A DNA stretch of 64,000 nt from Miltoncostaea sp963771025 (GCA_963771025.1 CAVYRL010000008.1:62001-126000), one strand, 5' to 3'; shown: positions 14,677-25,854, counted from the stretch's first letter. The notes: a model not told the origin generated them from the letters alone. Numbers and translations: made by a program.

Positions 14677-16766
14677 CGCACCGACCACTCCTCCACCAGG
14701 CCGCTCAGATCACGGTCGAGGAATCCCTGCCCCGAGTTGATCACCACCGCGTCGGCACCGGTGTCCCAGGGGCGGCGGGCGGCGATCGGCCGGCAGAGGT
14801 ACAGCTCGTCGGCGGCGCGCGTCACCGCAACATAGAACAGGCGCTCCTCCTCGTCGAGCTTGCCCTCGCTGACCGACCAGCCCGAGGGGAACGAACCCGC
14901 CTCGACCTGGAGCACGAACACCACCGGCCACTCGAGCCCCTTCGCCTGGTGGACGCTCGAGAGCGCCACGCGCCGCGCCGGGCCGGAGACGTCCTCGTCG
15001 GCCTCCACGCGCTCGGCCAGCTGCAGGTCGCCCAGGAAGCGGTCGAGCCCCGACGCCCGCGTCGCCAGCTCGGCCAGGCGGGCGAGATCCGCTTCCCGAT
15101 CGCGCCAGTTGGGGTACACGCGCTGGAGGTGGTCGCGGTACCACTCCGAGCGCGCGACGGTGAGGATGATCTCCTCGGGCCGGCTCATCCCGGCCACCGC
15201 GCCGATCGTCGCGGCGAAGCGCGCCAGCCCGCCGGCCGCCGATCCCGTGGGCGTGATGGCGGCGGCTGCCGCGAGCGGGTCGGGATCGGATCCGATCCGC
15301 GCCCAGACGCGCTGGGCGGTGGCCTCGCCGACCCGGTCGAACAGGCGCAGCGCGCGGTGCCAGGCCAGCTCGTCGCGCGGATTGTGCCGCACGCGGCAGA
15401 ACGCCAGCACGTCCTTGACGTGGGCGCTCTCCACGAACCGCGCGCCGGAGAACATCTCGAACTCGACCCCCGCTTCGGCCAGCGCGAGTTGCAGGTCGAC
15501 GCTGTGATGGTGTGCCCGGTACAGCACCGCGATCTCGCCCGGAGCACGGCCCTCGGTGATCAGATCGGCGATGCGCTGCACGACGAACCGCGCCTCGTCG
15601 GGAACCGACGCCAGGTGGGCGACCACCGGCCGATTGCCCGAGTCGGGCCGCCGCGCGCTGAGCCGTTTTTCGAAGGGGTTCCCCGCCGGCAGCGTGGCCT
15701 GGGCGAGGGCCACGACCTCCGGCGTCGAGCGGTAGTTGGTCTGCAGGGGGAAGACGCGGGTGTCGGGCACGGCGGCGAAACGCTCGACCACGCGCGGGTC
15801 GGCGCCGCGCCACGAGTAGATCGCCTGATCCGGGTCGGCCACGGCGATCAGGTTGCCCTCCTCCCCCGCGATCGCCTCGACGATCCGGGCCTGCACCGGA
15901 TTCACGTCGTGGAGCTCGTCCACCAGCACCCACCGGTACGTCTCGGCCAGCCGGGCCCGCACGCCCGGATGCTCGTCCAGCAGGCGCAGGGTGAGCACCA
16001 GCAGGTCGGCGTAGTCCACCGCGGCCATCGCGCGCTTGCGCTCGGCGTACCCGTCGACGATCGCCCGGAGGATTTCCAGGCGGTCGCCGAGACGTGGGTT
16101 GGCCTCCACCACGACGTCCTCGAGCGTCCGGCCGCTCTCGGCCGCGAATGAGGCCCATCCCACGATCGTCCCCGGCTTCGGCAGCGCGGGACGATCGGCG
16201 AGGTCGGCGAGCACGGCGTCGCGGGCCATCGCGGCCAGCTGCGCCTGATCCTCGCCGTCGAGCACCGTGAACGTCCCGGGCAAGCCGACCAGTGGTCCGT
16301 GGCGCGACAGGATGCGCCGGCAGACGGCGTGGAAGGTGCCGGCCGTGACGCTCGCGAGATCGACACCTGCCATGCCCTCGGCCCGCTCGATCATCTCGCG
16401 CGCAGCGCGGCGCGTGAACGTGACCAGCATGATCGCCTCGGGAGGCGTGCCGGTCTCGACAAGGTGCGCGAGCGTGGCCACGATCGTCCGCGTCTTGCCC
16501 GACCCGGCCGACGCCAGCACCAGCACGCGGCCACGGGCGCCCTCCACCGCGGCCAGCTGCTCGGCGTCGAGCATCTCCCGCAGGCGCTCCGACGCCCCCG
16601 CCGGGTCGCGGACCACCGGGCGCAGCCGGTAGACCCTCCTGGCTGCCGGATCGGCGGCCAGGGGGTCACGCGGGGCCACGGCGTCCCGCGCCGCCTTCTG
16701 GGCCTCGATGTGGGGCAGGGTCGGCGGGGCCGTCTGCCAGCGCGGGTATCCAGACCGGGACGACAT
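14673..16766 (-). CDS. UvrD/Rep-family ATP-dependent DNA helicase (697 aa)
   Basis: This is a superfamily 1A 3'-5' helicase. Motif I is ASAGSGKTRTI, motif Ia LVTFTRRAA, motif II VLVDELHDVN, motif III DPDQAIYSWRG, motif IV TNYRSTPEV, motif V SSVHQAKGLEWPVVF and motif VI EERLFYVAVTRA. All catalytic residues are present. Motif II reads DELHD instead of the usual DEFQD. At 697 residues it is UvrD-sized and has no C-terminal RecB nuclease. About 65 residues precede the Q-motif region. The DUF3891 gene overlaps its end. Likely roles are repair or replication restart. Confidence 0.92.
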   Translation of the reverse strand: MSSRSGYPRWQTAPPTLPHIEAQKAARDAVAPRDPLAADPAARRVYRLRPVVRDPAGASERLREMLDAEQLAAVEGARGRVLVLASAGSGKTRTIVATLAHLVETGTPPEAIMLVTFTRRAAREMIERAEGMAGVDLASVTAGTFHAVCRRILSRHGPLVGLPGTFTVLDGEDQAQLAAMARDAVLADLADRPALPKPGTIVGWASFAAESGRTLEDVVVEANPRLGDRLEILRAIVDGYAERKRAMAAVDYADLLVLTLRLLDEHPGVRARLAETYRWVLVDELHDVNPVQARIVEAIAGEEGNLIAVADPDQAIYSWRGADPRVVERFAAVPDTRVFPLQTNYRSTPEVVALAQATLPAGNPFEKRLSARRPDSGNRPVVAHLASVPDEARFVVQRIADLITEGRAPGEIAVLYRAHHHSVDLQLALAEAGVEFEMFSGARFVESAHVKDVLAFCRVRHNPRDELAWHRALRLFDRVGEATAQRVWARIGSDPDPLAAAAAITPTGSAAGGLARFAATIGAVAGMSRPEEIILTVARSEWYRDHLQRVYPNWRDREADLARLAELATRASGLDRFLGDLQLAERVEADEDVSGPARRVALSSVHQAKGLEWPVVFVLQVEAGSFPSGWSVSEGKLDEEERLFYVAVTRAADELYLCRPIAARRPWDTGADAVVINSGQGFLDRDLSGLVEEWSVR

Positions 16767-16802
16767 CGGGCGCGGGAGGTTAGACCCCAGCCCGGACGGC
16801 GC

Positions 16803-17348
16803 TCATGCCGGGCGCAGCTCCCGCTCCAGGCGCATCAGGCCGATCAGGGTCTTCGCGTCCTCCACCCGGGCGATCAGATCGCTCAGATCGGCCAGCGGCC
16901 AGGCGATGACCTCGATCTGCTCGTCCTCGTCGGGCGTCGCCCCCCCGACGGCGCGGAGGTCGGTGGCGAGGAAGCAGTGGATGAACTCGGTGATGATCGC
17001 CGGGGCGGTGTAGAAGCCCCCGAGATCACGCCAGGTGCCGGCCGCCCGGCCGACCTCCTCCGCCAGCTCCCGCCGCGCGCAGTCGAGGGGATCCTCTCCC
17101 CCGTCGATCTTCCCCGCCGGCAGCTCGAGCGTGTACCTCTCGATCGCCTCGCGGGGCTGGCGCACCAACAGCACGTGATCGACCTCCACGGGAATCATCA
17201 CGACCGCCCCGGGATGGTCCATCACCTCACGGCGCACGACCGTCCCGTCGGGCCGCCGGTAGTCGGACGCCCGCAGGTTGACGATCGTGCCCGCATGGAT
17301 CTGCTCGCTGTGGACCGGCGGATCGAGCCGCCCGTCGTCGCCGCTCAC
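16803..17348 (-). CDS. Nudix hydrolase, ADP-ribose pyrophosphatase type (181 aa)
   Basis: The Nudix box is intact: G(x5)E(x7)REL(x)EE, seen in GKIDGGEDPLDCARRELAEE. The upstream VVMIPVEVDHVLLVRQPREA and downstream GGFYTAPAIITEFIHCFLA match the ADP-ribose/NDP-sugar pyrophosphatase group. Hydrolysis of ADP-ribose to AMP and ribose-5-phosphate is the likely reaction. The GTG start overlaps the M20 peptidase stop as GTGA. Third gene of pyrG-M20-Nudix; the helicase begins only 36 nt downstream and may be cotranscribed. Confidence 0.9.
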   Translation of the reverse strand: MSGDDGRLDPPVHSEQIHAGTIVNLRASDYRRPDGTVVRREVMDHPGAVVMIPVEVDHVLLVRQPREAIERYTLELPAGKIDGGEDPLDCARRELAEEVGRAAGTWRDLGGFYTAPAIITEFIHCFLATDLRAVGGATPDEDEQIEVIAWPLADLSDLIARVEDAKTLIGLMRLERELRPA

Positions 17349-18480
17349 GACGCGGCGCGCGCCGCGTCGATCAGTCCCAGGGTGACGTCCAGCATCTGCT
17401 CGAGGCTCTCGACCGCGATCCGCTCCTCGGGCGTGTGGACGTCGATCATGCCGTTGCACAGGTTGACCGCGGGGAAGCCGTTGACCAGGAACGCGTTGAC
17501 GTCCGAGCCGCCGCCGCTGGCGATCAGGCGGGTGGAGTGCCCCAGCGACGACAGGACGCCCATCGCCAGCGCGACCTGGGGGTCGGTCTCCCCGAACCGG
17601 TACGCCGTGAACTCCTTCTCGACCCGCGTCTCGAGATCGACTTCGCACTCGCTGGCCGCCCAGGTGAGCGCGTCCAGCATCGCCGTCAGCTGCACCGAGA
17701 GGGCGCGCTCGCTGCGGCTGCGTGCCTCCGCGGTGAGCGTGCAGCGCTCGGCCACCACGTTCGTCGCGGTGCCGCCCGTGATGGTGCCGATGTTGGCCGT
17801 GGTCTCGGCGTCGACCCGGCCGAGGGGCATGCGGGCGACGGCCTTGGACGCCGCCAGGATCGCGCTGCGCCCCGATTCCGGCGTGATGCCGGCGTGGGCC
17901 CCGCGCCCGACGAAGGTGGCCTCGATGCGGTGCAGTGCCGGCGCCGACCCGACCACGTGACCCACGGGGCCGGTGTGGTCGTAGACGAAGCCGTACCGGG
18001 CCCGCAGGGGCGCCGGGTCGAACGCCGCCGCGCCGCGCAGGCCGACCTCCTCGCACGGGGTGAAGACCAGCTCCACGCCGGCGTGCGGCCGGCCCTCCTC
18101 CACCACCCGGCGCATCGCCTGGAGCATGACCGCCACCGCGGCCTTGTTGTCCCCGCCGAGGATGCCGTCGTTGTGGTTGACGAGGTCGCCGTCGACCAGG
18201 TCCACCTCGACCGGCGCCATCAGGGGCACGGTGTCCAGGTGCGCGCAGAACATGATCGGCACGCCCTCCGTGACCGTCGGCGCGAAGCGCCCGACGACGT
18301 TCCCGCACCCCGCCGGGATGCTCTCGCCGGCAGCGTCCTCGCGCACCTCGGCCCCCAGCGCCTGCAGCTCGGCGCGCACGGCCTCCGCTACCATCCCCTC
18401 CTCGCGCGACGGGGAGGGGATCTCGCACAGCCGCACCATCAGCTGGGCCGCCGGAGGCAGCCCGGCAAGGTCCTCCGGGC

Positions 18481-18484
<4 letters not shown>
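17345..18484 (-). CDS. M20-family metallopeptidase, PepT-like (379 aa)
   Basis: M20 peptidases use two zinc ions to remove N-terminal residues from short peptides. The ligands are visible: the histidine/aspartate of CAHLDTVP, the aspartate of GILGGDNKAAV, the EE pair of FTPCEEVGL, the aspartate of VYDHTGP and the C-terminal histidine of DVHTPEE. A dimerisation domain (about residues 175-280) interrupts the catalytic domain. The group is closest to tripeptidase T-like M20 proteins. The start is a GTG overlapping the pyrG stop. Confidence 0.88.
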
Positions 18485-20133
<1,649 letters not shown>

Positions 20134-20264
20134 GTGACCTCCCTCGCCCGACGACGCACCAAGGATAGCTGCCGGGTCGGCGGGACGAATGGGCGATCAC
20201 CGGACCTGGGTTCGGCCCCTCCCGATACGGTCGCGCCTCCAGCGACCGACTGTAGGGAGCCGTC

Positions 20265-20693
20265 ATGGACTTCAAAGAGGCGAACAGGGCGATCATCGCC
20301 GAGTTCCGCGGCAACGAGGGCAAGTGCGGCGCGTACTTCGAGGGCCAGTCGATGGTCCTGTTGCACACGACCGGGGCGAAGAGCGGCGCCGAGCGCGTCA
20401 ATCCGCTCGTCTACCTGCCCGGTGAGGGCGACCGCTTCTACGTGTTCGCCTCCAAGGCCGGCGCGCCGGAGAACCCGGACTGGTACCACAACCTCACGGC
20501 CAACCCGCAGGTGGCCTACGAGCTCGCCACCGAGGCCGGGGTGAAGAACGGGACCGGCGTCGCCCGCGAGATCACCGACCGCGCGGAGCGCGACCGGCTC
20601 TACGCAGCGCAGGTGGCGCGCTTCCCCAGCTTCGCCGAGTACGAGAAGTCGACCACGCGCCTGATCCCGGTGATCGCGATCGATCCCGACTGA
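20265..20693 (+). CDS. DDN-type F420-dependent nitroreductase-family protein (142 aa)
   Basis: The protein matches the deazaflavin-dependent nitroreductase family (split beta-barrel, Rv3547-like). The characteristic block is MVLLHTTGAKSGAERVNPLVYLPGEGDRFYVFAS, split by short loops, followed by GAPENPDWYHNLTANPQVAYE. Members bind coenzyme F420 and reduce quinones or nitroaromatics, though many are uncharacterised. It is a single gene with GGGAG upstream, divergent from pyrG. Its presence suggests that the organism makes F420. Confidence 0.88.
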   Translation: MDFKEANRAIIAEFRGNEGKCGAYFEGQSMVLLHTTGAKSGAERVNPLVYLPGEGDRFYVFASKAGAPENPDWYHNLTANPQVAYELATEAGVKNGTGVAREITDRAERDRLYAAQVARFPSFAEYEKSTTRLIPVIAIDPD

Positions 20694-20697
20694 CCGC

Positions 20698-20790
20698 TCA
20701 GTCGTCCCGCATCATCATGCCGATCGCCGCGATCGACCCGAGGGCGATCGCGATCCAGATTCCGAAGAGGAAGAGCACCCCGACGAGCAT
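20698..20790 (-). CDS. 30-residue single-helix membrane microprotein
   Basis: A strong ribosome-binding site, GGAGGT 7 nt before the ATG, precedes 30 codons. They encode one hydrophobic helix (VGVLFLFGIWIAIALGSIAA) and a short MMMRDD tail. The topology resembles small regulatory membrane peptides. The stop is 4 nt from the convergent DDN-type gene. It lies about 105 nt downstream of the amidohydrolase terminator, so it needs its own promoter. No family is recognised. Confidence 0.5.
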   Translation of the reverse strand: MLVGVLFLFGIWIAIALGSIAAIGMMMRDD

Positions 20791-20894
20791 GTCCGGACCT
20801 CCGGTGCGCCGGTGGTGAGACGACACGCCGAATGCTCGGAGACCGCCGCGCCCGAGCCATCCGGGGGTCCACGCGGCGGGGGTGCGGAAAAGCA

Positions 20895-20920
20895 CGGAAT
20901 CCCCCGCGGGGGGGATTCCG
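20895..20920 (-). terminator. hairpin terminator after the amidohydrolase-ABC operon
   Basis: CGGAATCCCCC pairs perfectly with GGGGGATTCCG around a 4-nt loop. It starts 8 nt beyond the stop of the last gene of the leftward operon. On the minus strand it is followed by TGCTTTTCC, a short T-rich tract. Confidence 0.75.
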
Positions 20921-20927
20921 CAGCCGG

Positions 20928-22280
20928 CTAACGCACCACCAGGTGGGCGTACTCCTCGGGCACCTCCATCCGCTCCAGCACGCGCAGGAAGGCGGCGTTG
21001 GCCTCGGCGAGCACCTGCTGCTCGTCGCAGGTCGTCAGGACGCCGCCCCGCATCAGGATCTGCCCGTCGCAGATGGTGGTGTCCACGCAGCTGCCGTTGC
21101 TGGCGAACACCAGGTGCGACAGCAGGTGGTCGCGGTTGCCCGGCATCAGCGGCGTGAACATCTGGCTCTTGAGCTCGATCAGGATCACGTCCGCCTTGGA
21201 GCCGACGGCGATCTGACCGGTGTCGTGGCCGAGGGCCGCCGCGCCGTTACGGGTCGCCATCTTGAGCACCTCGGGCGCCTGCTGCAGGCTCGCGTCCACC
21301 CGCGACGCGCGGTGCAGCAGCGACGCCCACTTCATCACCTCGAACATGTCGCGGCTGTTGTTGCACTCGGCCGCGTCGTGGCCGAGGCCGATGTTGAGGC
21401 CGGCCGCCAGCATCTCGGGCAGGCGCATGATGCCGTTCCCCAGCTTGGCGTTGGAGCTCGGGTTGTGCGAGATCTGGGTTCCGGTCTCGCGCATCAGGGC
21501 GATCTCGACGTCCGACAGCCACACGCAGTGGGCGGCGATGCAGTCCGGTCCGAGGATGCCGCACTCGTAGGCCACCTCGGTCGGGCGCCCGCCGAGCTTC
21601 GTCTTGCTGATCTCCACCTCCGAGAGCGACTCGTTGAGGTGGATGTGGATGCCGGCGCCGAGCGAGTCGGCCAGCTCGCGGGCGCCGATCAGCAGCTCGC
21701 GCGACGAGAGCGGGAGCCACTCGATGCCGACGCGCACCTGGATGCGGCCGTTGGCCGCCCCGTTCTTGGCCTCGAAGGCCCGCGCGTTGTCCTCGAGGGT
21801 GTCGAGGTCGTGCTCGTCGTCGGCGACGTCGTTGCACAGCACGGCGCGGATGCCGATCTCCTCCGCCGCGTCGGCCAGCGACTCGATGCGCCGGTACATG
21901 TCGTTGACGGTCGTGACGCCGCAGCGGATCGACTCGGAGTAGCTGGCCATGGCGGCCCAGTAGGCCGCCTCCTCGTCGAGCGCCCGGATGATCGGATACC
22001 AGCAGCTCTGGAGGTACTCCCAGAGCGGAAGATGGTCGCTGAAGCCCTTGGCCAGGGCCGTGTGGTAGTGCAGGTCGACCAGCCCGGGCAGCACCGCCTT
22101 GCCGGTCGCGTCGATGACCTCGTCGGCCGATCCCGGCGGGTGGCTGAGCGCGATCGCGTCGGCCTCCCCCACGGCGACGATCCGGTCGCCCTCCAGGACG
22201 ACCGCCCCGCCGAAGATGATCGACTCGGCGTCGTCCATGGTCACGACATCGCCACCGGTGATGATGATCCTGTCGGGCAT
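20928..22280 (-). CDS. amidohydrolase-superfamily deaminase/hydrolase, TRZ/ATZ type (450 aa)
   Basis: A metal-dependent barrel hydrolase. The first metal pair is in GLVDLHYHTALA, the third ligand in GAGIHIHLNES, the fourth in DCIAAHCVWLS, and the catalytic aspartate in GLGHDAAECNNSRDMF. That last segment is the signature of the chlorohydrolase/SAH-deaminase/TrzA group. These enzymes deaminate or dehalogenate ring amidines. The last gene of the operon with an ABC importer of the ThiXYZ kind, which suggests a pyrimidine-like substrate. It shows only general similarity to the second amidohydrolase in the same operon. A hairpin terminates it. Confidence 0.85.
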   Translation of the reverse strand: MPDRIIITGGDVVTMDDAESIIFGGAVVLEGDRIVAVGEADAIALSHPPGSADEVIDATGKAVLPGLVDLHYHTALAKGFSDHLPLWEYLQSCWYPIIRALDEEAAYWAAMASYSESIRCGVTTVNDMYRRIESLADAAEEIGIRAVLCNDVADDEHDLDTLEDNARAFEAKNGAANGRIQVRVGIEWLPLSSRELLIGARELADSLGAGIHIHLNESLSEVEISKTKLGGRPTEVAYECGILGPDCIAAHCVWLSDVEIALMRETGTQISHNPSSNAKLGNGIMRLPEMLAAGLNIGLGHDAAECNNSRDMFEVMKWASLLHRASRVDASLQQAPEVLKMATRNGAAALGHDTGQIAVGSKADVILIELKSQMFTPLMPGNRDHLLSHLVFASNGSCVDTTICDGQILMRGGVLTTCDEQQVLAEANAAFLRVLERMEVPEEYAHLVVR

Positions 22281-22351
22281 CTCGGTCTCCTCAGAGGACG
22301 CGGACCGGCCGCGCCGGGCGGATCACCCGGCGCGGCCGTCCCTGCGTGTGG

Positions 22352-23401
22352 CTACTGCTGGGGCAGCAGGTCGTTTGTGTAGAACGTGGTGTAGTCGGTC
22401 GGTGTCACCGACTTGCCGGAAGCGTCCTTCAGGGCGCCCGCCTTCGCGAGGATCGTCCCGAGGCCCTCGAACGAGGCCTCCTTGAACTCGCCCCACTGAC
22501 TGCTGTCGCCCACGTAGATCGGGGCCAGGTAGTCGGCGCTGGCGTTGACGAGGTCCTTGGCCTGCGCCAGGGACGAATCCGCGGCGATCAGGATCTTGGC
22601 CGCGTCGGCAGGGTTCTCGGCCGCGTACGTGTAGCCCTTCGAGAGCGCCGCGAGGCCCTTCTGGAGCAGCTCGGGGTTGTCGGCGATCTCCTTGTCCGAG
22701 GCCACGAAGATCGCCGACGGGTAGTTGCCCGCCTCGCCCAGGTACTTGCTGATCGGGAACGTGCGGAGCTTGATGTCACGCTGCTTGGCCTCGATGCCCT
22801 CCCAGGCGTCGAAGATGGCCGACCAGTCGATCTTCTTGTTGTACAGGGCCTCATAGGCCGCGGTGTTCAAGGTGACGTTCTTGAAGTCCACGTTCGTGGC
22901 GCCGTCGGCCTTGATCACGGCGGTCCAGGTCGGGACCTCGTAGGGGAGCCCGAACCCACCGTAGGTGGTGCCGGTGGCCAGGTCCTTCGGGCTCTGATAC
23001 TTCGAGCTCGCGAGGACGGCGAGCGACTCGACGTTGTGGGACATGATCGCCGCGACGGCGGAGATCGGGATGCCCGACGACTTCGACACCAGCAGCTGCG
23101 GCACGAAGGAGACGCCGAGGTCGGCCTTGCCCTGCGCCACGAGGACGTCGGTGTTGGCGCCGGAGTAGGGGAGGATCTTGAGATCGAGGCCCTCCTCGGC
23201 GAAGTAGCCCTTCTCCTTCGCCACGTAGATGCCCGTGTGGTTGGTGTTGGGGGTCCAGTCGAGGGCGATCGTGAACGTCTGCTTCTTCTCGGGCGTGGTC
23301 GATCCGGCGCTCGAGCTGTCGCTGCCGCACCCGGCCGCGAACAGCGTGCCCAGCGCGACGAGGGCCGCAACGGCGATCAGGCCGAAACCTCTCCGTCTCA
23401 T
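22352..23401 (-). CDS. ABC substrate-binding lipoprotein, NMT1/THI5-like (ThiY type) (349 aa)
   Basis: The protein is an extracytoplasmic solute-binding protein. The signal peptide ends in a lipobox, FAAGC, with C25 as the lipidated residue. The mature N-terminus, TFTIALDWTPNTNHTGIYVA and the following KEKGYFAEEGLDLKI, is the NMT1/THI5-like signature shared with ThiY, which binds formylaminopyrimidine. LPYSGANTDVLVAQGKADLG completes the ligand-cleft motif. The ATG at 23401 is preceded by AAGGAGA. It is flanked by two amidohydrolase genes and followed upstream by its ATPase and permease, so the operon couples uptake to hydrolysis. Confidence 0.9.
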   Translation of the reverse strand: MRRRGFGLIAVAALVALGTLFAAGCGSDSSSAGSTTPEKKQTFTIALDWTPNTNHTGIYVAKEKGYFAEEGLDLKILPYSGANTDVLVAQGKADLGVSFVPQLLVSKSSGIPISAVAAIMSHNVESLAVLASSKYQSPKDLATGTTYGGFGLPYEVPTWTAVIKADGATNVDFKNVTLNTAAYEALYNKKIDWSAIFDAWEGIEAKQRDIKLRTFPISKYLGEAGNYPSAIFVASDKEIADNPELLQKGLAALSKGYTYAAENPADAAKILIAADSSLAQAKDLVNASADYLAPIYVGDSSQWGEFKEASFEGLGTILAKAGALKDASGKSVTPTDYTTFYTNDLLPQQ

Positions 23402-23464
23402 GTCAGGGGTCTCCTTCGGTTTGGCGGTGCGGTGCGCACCGTCGGGCACGTGAGCCGAATCGGG

Positions 23465-25033
23465 TCATCCATCGAGCGATGACCCCGGTCCCGCGTTGTA
23501 GACGTAGCCCGGGCGGACCGGGAGGTCCGACCACGTCCGGTAGAAGTCGAGCGCGTGGGGCGTCGCCAGGGCCGGCAGCTCCACGTCGGTGCGCCGGCGC
23601 TGTGCGCTGCGGTGCCAGATCCGCTCGGCGCACGCCTCGGCGTGGCGCGTCCGGATCGCGGTCTCGTCGACCGTGGTGATGACGCCCGCATCGAGGATCG
23701 GGCGCCCCTGGACCATCACCAACTCGATGTCCGACAGGTCGGCGCGATCGAGGATCACGTCGATCGGGTCGGCCTCGTCGTAGCGGTTGGGCGGCCAGAA
23801 CACCCGCCCCCGGCGGAGCACCGCCAGATCGGCGTCCCGGCCCGGCTCCAGCGAGCCGATGCGGTCGCCCATCCTGGCGGCCTGCGCCCCGCTCTCGGCG
23901 GCGCTGCGCAGGTAGTCCGGGCCGTTGACCCGGCCGCTCTCGAGGGCCCGCGGCACGCGCTGCAGGTAGGCGGACAGGCGCAGCTCGGCCAGGTAGTCCT
24001 CGCGCTCGGTGGCCGAGATGCCGTCGGTGCCCACGCCCACGCGGACGCCGGCGTCCAGCATGTCGCGGGTGCGGCAGATGCCCGACGAGAGCCGCAGGTT
24101 CGAGCCGGGGTTGCTCGCCACGACCGCGCCGGCGTCGGCCACGATGGCGATGTCCTCGTCGGTGGGCCACACGAAATGGGCAAGGCTGACGTCGGGGCCG
24201 AGGATGCCCAGGTCGGCGAGGCGACGCACGGCCGTCGTGCCGTGGTGGGCCATGCTGAACGCCATCTCGGAGCGGGTCTCGAGGCAGTGGGTGGTGAGGC
24301 CGGTGCCGAACTCGTCGGCGAGGGCGCGGCAGCGCAGGTACAGCTCGTCGGACACTGCGGGCGTCCAGTCGGGGGCCGCGAGGACACGGATCCTGCCGCC
24401 GCGGCCGTCCCAGTCGGCGACGAGGCGCCGGTAGGCCTTCTCGACGTCGTCCACCGGCCACGCGTAGCCCATGTCCGAGGCGCGGATCTCGTCGGCGACA
24501 TCCGCGGGCAGCCGCGAGAGGAAGCGATCGTCGCCCTCGTGGGTGTAGCGGTTGCGGTCGCGGAACGAGAGGCCGAAGCCGACCCGCGTCCCGAGGTCCC
24601 AGTAGGCCTGGAGGGCGACGTCGGCCGAGAAGTTGGGCAGACCGCGACGCCCGTAGTAGGCGTCCACCACGCAGGTCTGGCCGCCGCGCACGGTGTCGAT
24701 CAGGCCGACCATCAGCACGTCGTAGAGGTCGTCCTCGTCGATCTCGCCGAGCAGCCCGTGCACCCAGAGGTTGGCCAGCTCGAAGATCGTGTCGTAGACC
24801 CCCTGCACGAGGTTGCATTCGGAGTGGTAGTGAGCGTTGACGAAGCCGGGCAGCACCGCGTGACCGGGCGATCCGATCACCCGGTCGTAGCCCTCCCCGG
24901 CGCCCTCCAGCTCGGCGCGGGGCCCGACCTGCGTGACCCGGCCATCCTCGACGACCAGCGCCCCGTCGCGGACGACCCCGACATCGCCCAGCACGACCAG
25001 CGGATCGCCGACGACCAGAGTCCGCCCGCTCAC
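23465..25033 (-). CDS. second amidohydrolase-superfamily protein (522 aa)
   Basis: Another TRZ/ATZ-type barrel hydrolase, longer by about 70 residues. The metal ligands are in GFVNAHYHSECNLVQG, GLTTHCLETRSE, SLAHFVWPTDED and VGVGTDGISATERED. Extra sequence is concentrated in the C-terminal third, ending GYVYNAGPGSSLDG. Its metal-site context (HCLE rather than HIHL; GTDG rather than GHDA) differs from the first amidohydrolase, so the two likely catalyse different steps on the imported compound. The start is a GTG overlapping the ATPase stop (GTGA). Confidence 0.82.
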   Translation of the reverse strand: MSGRTLVVGDPLVVLGDVGVVRDGALVVEDGRVTQVGPRAELEGAGEGYDRVIGSPGHAVLPGFVNAHYHSECNLVQGVYDTIFELANLWVHGLLGEIDEDDLYDVLMVGLIDTVRGGQTCVVDAYYGRRGLPNFSADVALQAYWDLGTRVGFGLSFRDRNRYTHEGDDRFLSRLPADVADEIRASDMGYAWPVDDVEKAYRRLVADWDGRGGRIRVLAAPDWTPAVSDELYLRCRALADEFGTGLTTHCLETRSEMAFSMAHHGTTAVRRLADLGILGPDVSLAHFVWPTDEDIAIVADAGAVVASNPGSNLRLSSGICRTRDMLDAGVRVGVGTDGISATEREDYLAELRLSAYLQRVPRALESGRVNGPDYLRSAAESGAQAARMGDRIGSLEPGRDADLAVLRRGRVFWPPNRYDEADPIDVILDRADLSDIELVMVQGRPILDAGVITTVDETAIRTRHAEACAERIWHRSAQRRRTDVELPALATPHALDFYRTWSDLPVRPGYVYNAGPGSSLDG

Positions 25034-25854
25034 CCGGCCGACGCCCCCGCAGGGGGGGTGCCGCCGAGCCGCAGCGCGCGCCGCAGCCGCCGCTCGATGA
25101 CCGCGAACTCGTCGGTCTCCTCGACGCCGAGGGCACGCGGGCGCGGCAGGTCCACGTCGACCACGTCGCAGATCCGCCCGGGCCGGGGCGCCATGACGTA
25201 GACGCGGTCTGACAGGTACACGGCCTCCGCGACGTCGTGGGTGACGAACACCACCGTCGTGCGCAGGTCGGCCCACACGTCGAGCAGCCACTCCTGCATG
25301 TCGCTCCGCGTGAGGCTGTCGAGGGCCCCGAAGGGCTCGTCGAGCAGCATCGCCGGCCGGCCGAGCAGCACCGTGCGCAGGAATGCGGCGCGCTGGCGCA
25401 TGCCGCCGGAGAGCTCGACCGGGTAGGCCTTCTCGAACCCCTGCAGCCCGAAGCGCTCCATCAGCGGTGCGGCCCGGCGACGGGCCTCGCGCTTCGACAC
25501 CCCCTCGATCTGCAGGCCGACGACCGTGTTGTCGATCACCGACCGCCAGGGGAACAGCAGGTCCTTCTGGGGCATGTAGGCGAACTCACCCGCGCGGCGC
25601 GCCAGTGGGCTGCCCCCCAGCCGGACCTCCCCGGATGTCGGCTCCATCAGCCCCGCGATGATGTTGAAGAGAGTGCTCTTGCCGCATCCGGACGGGCCGA
25701 TGATCGAGACGAAGCGGCCCGCCTCGGCGACCATGTCCACGCCCTCGAGGGCCACCACCTCCCCCTCCCGCAGCGGGAACCTCTTGCCGACCCCCACGAC
25801 CTCCACCGCGGCGCCCGGCGGCGCCAGGGAGGGCGTCGTCGCCGCGGTGCTCAC
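25030..25854 (-). CDS. ABC transporter ATP-binding protein, ThiZ/SsuB/TauB type (274 aa)
   Basis: The ATPase energises the importer. Walker A is GPSGCGKST, the Q-loop MPQKDLLFPWR, the signature LSGGMRQRAAFLRT, Walker B AMLLDEPFGALDSLTR, and the switch histidine is in VFVTHDVAEAV. These features place it with nitrate/taurine/sulfonate/HMP-precursor importers. The GTG start overlaps the permease stop as GTGA, and its own stop overlaps the second amidohydrolase start. Confidence 0.93.
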   Translation of the reverse strand: MSTAATTPSLAPPGAAVEVVGVGKRFPLREGEVVALEGVDMVAEAGRFVSIIGPSGCGKSTLFNIIAGLMEPTSGEVRLGGSPLARRAGEFAYMPQKDLLFPWRSVIDNTVVGLQIEGVSKREARRRAAPLMERFGLQGFEKAYPVELSGGMRQRAAFLRTVLLGRPAMLLDEPFGALDSLTRSDMQEWLLDVWADLRTTVVFVTHDVAEAVYLSDRVYVMAPRPGRICDVVDVDLPRPRALGVEETDEFAVIERRLRRALRLGGTPPAGASAG

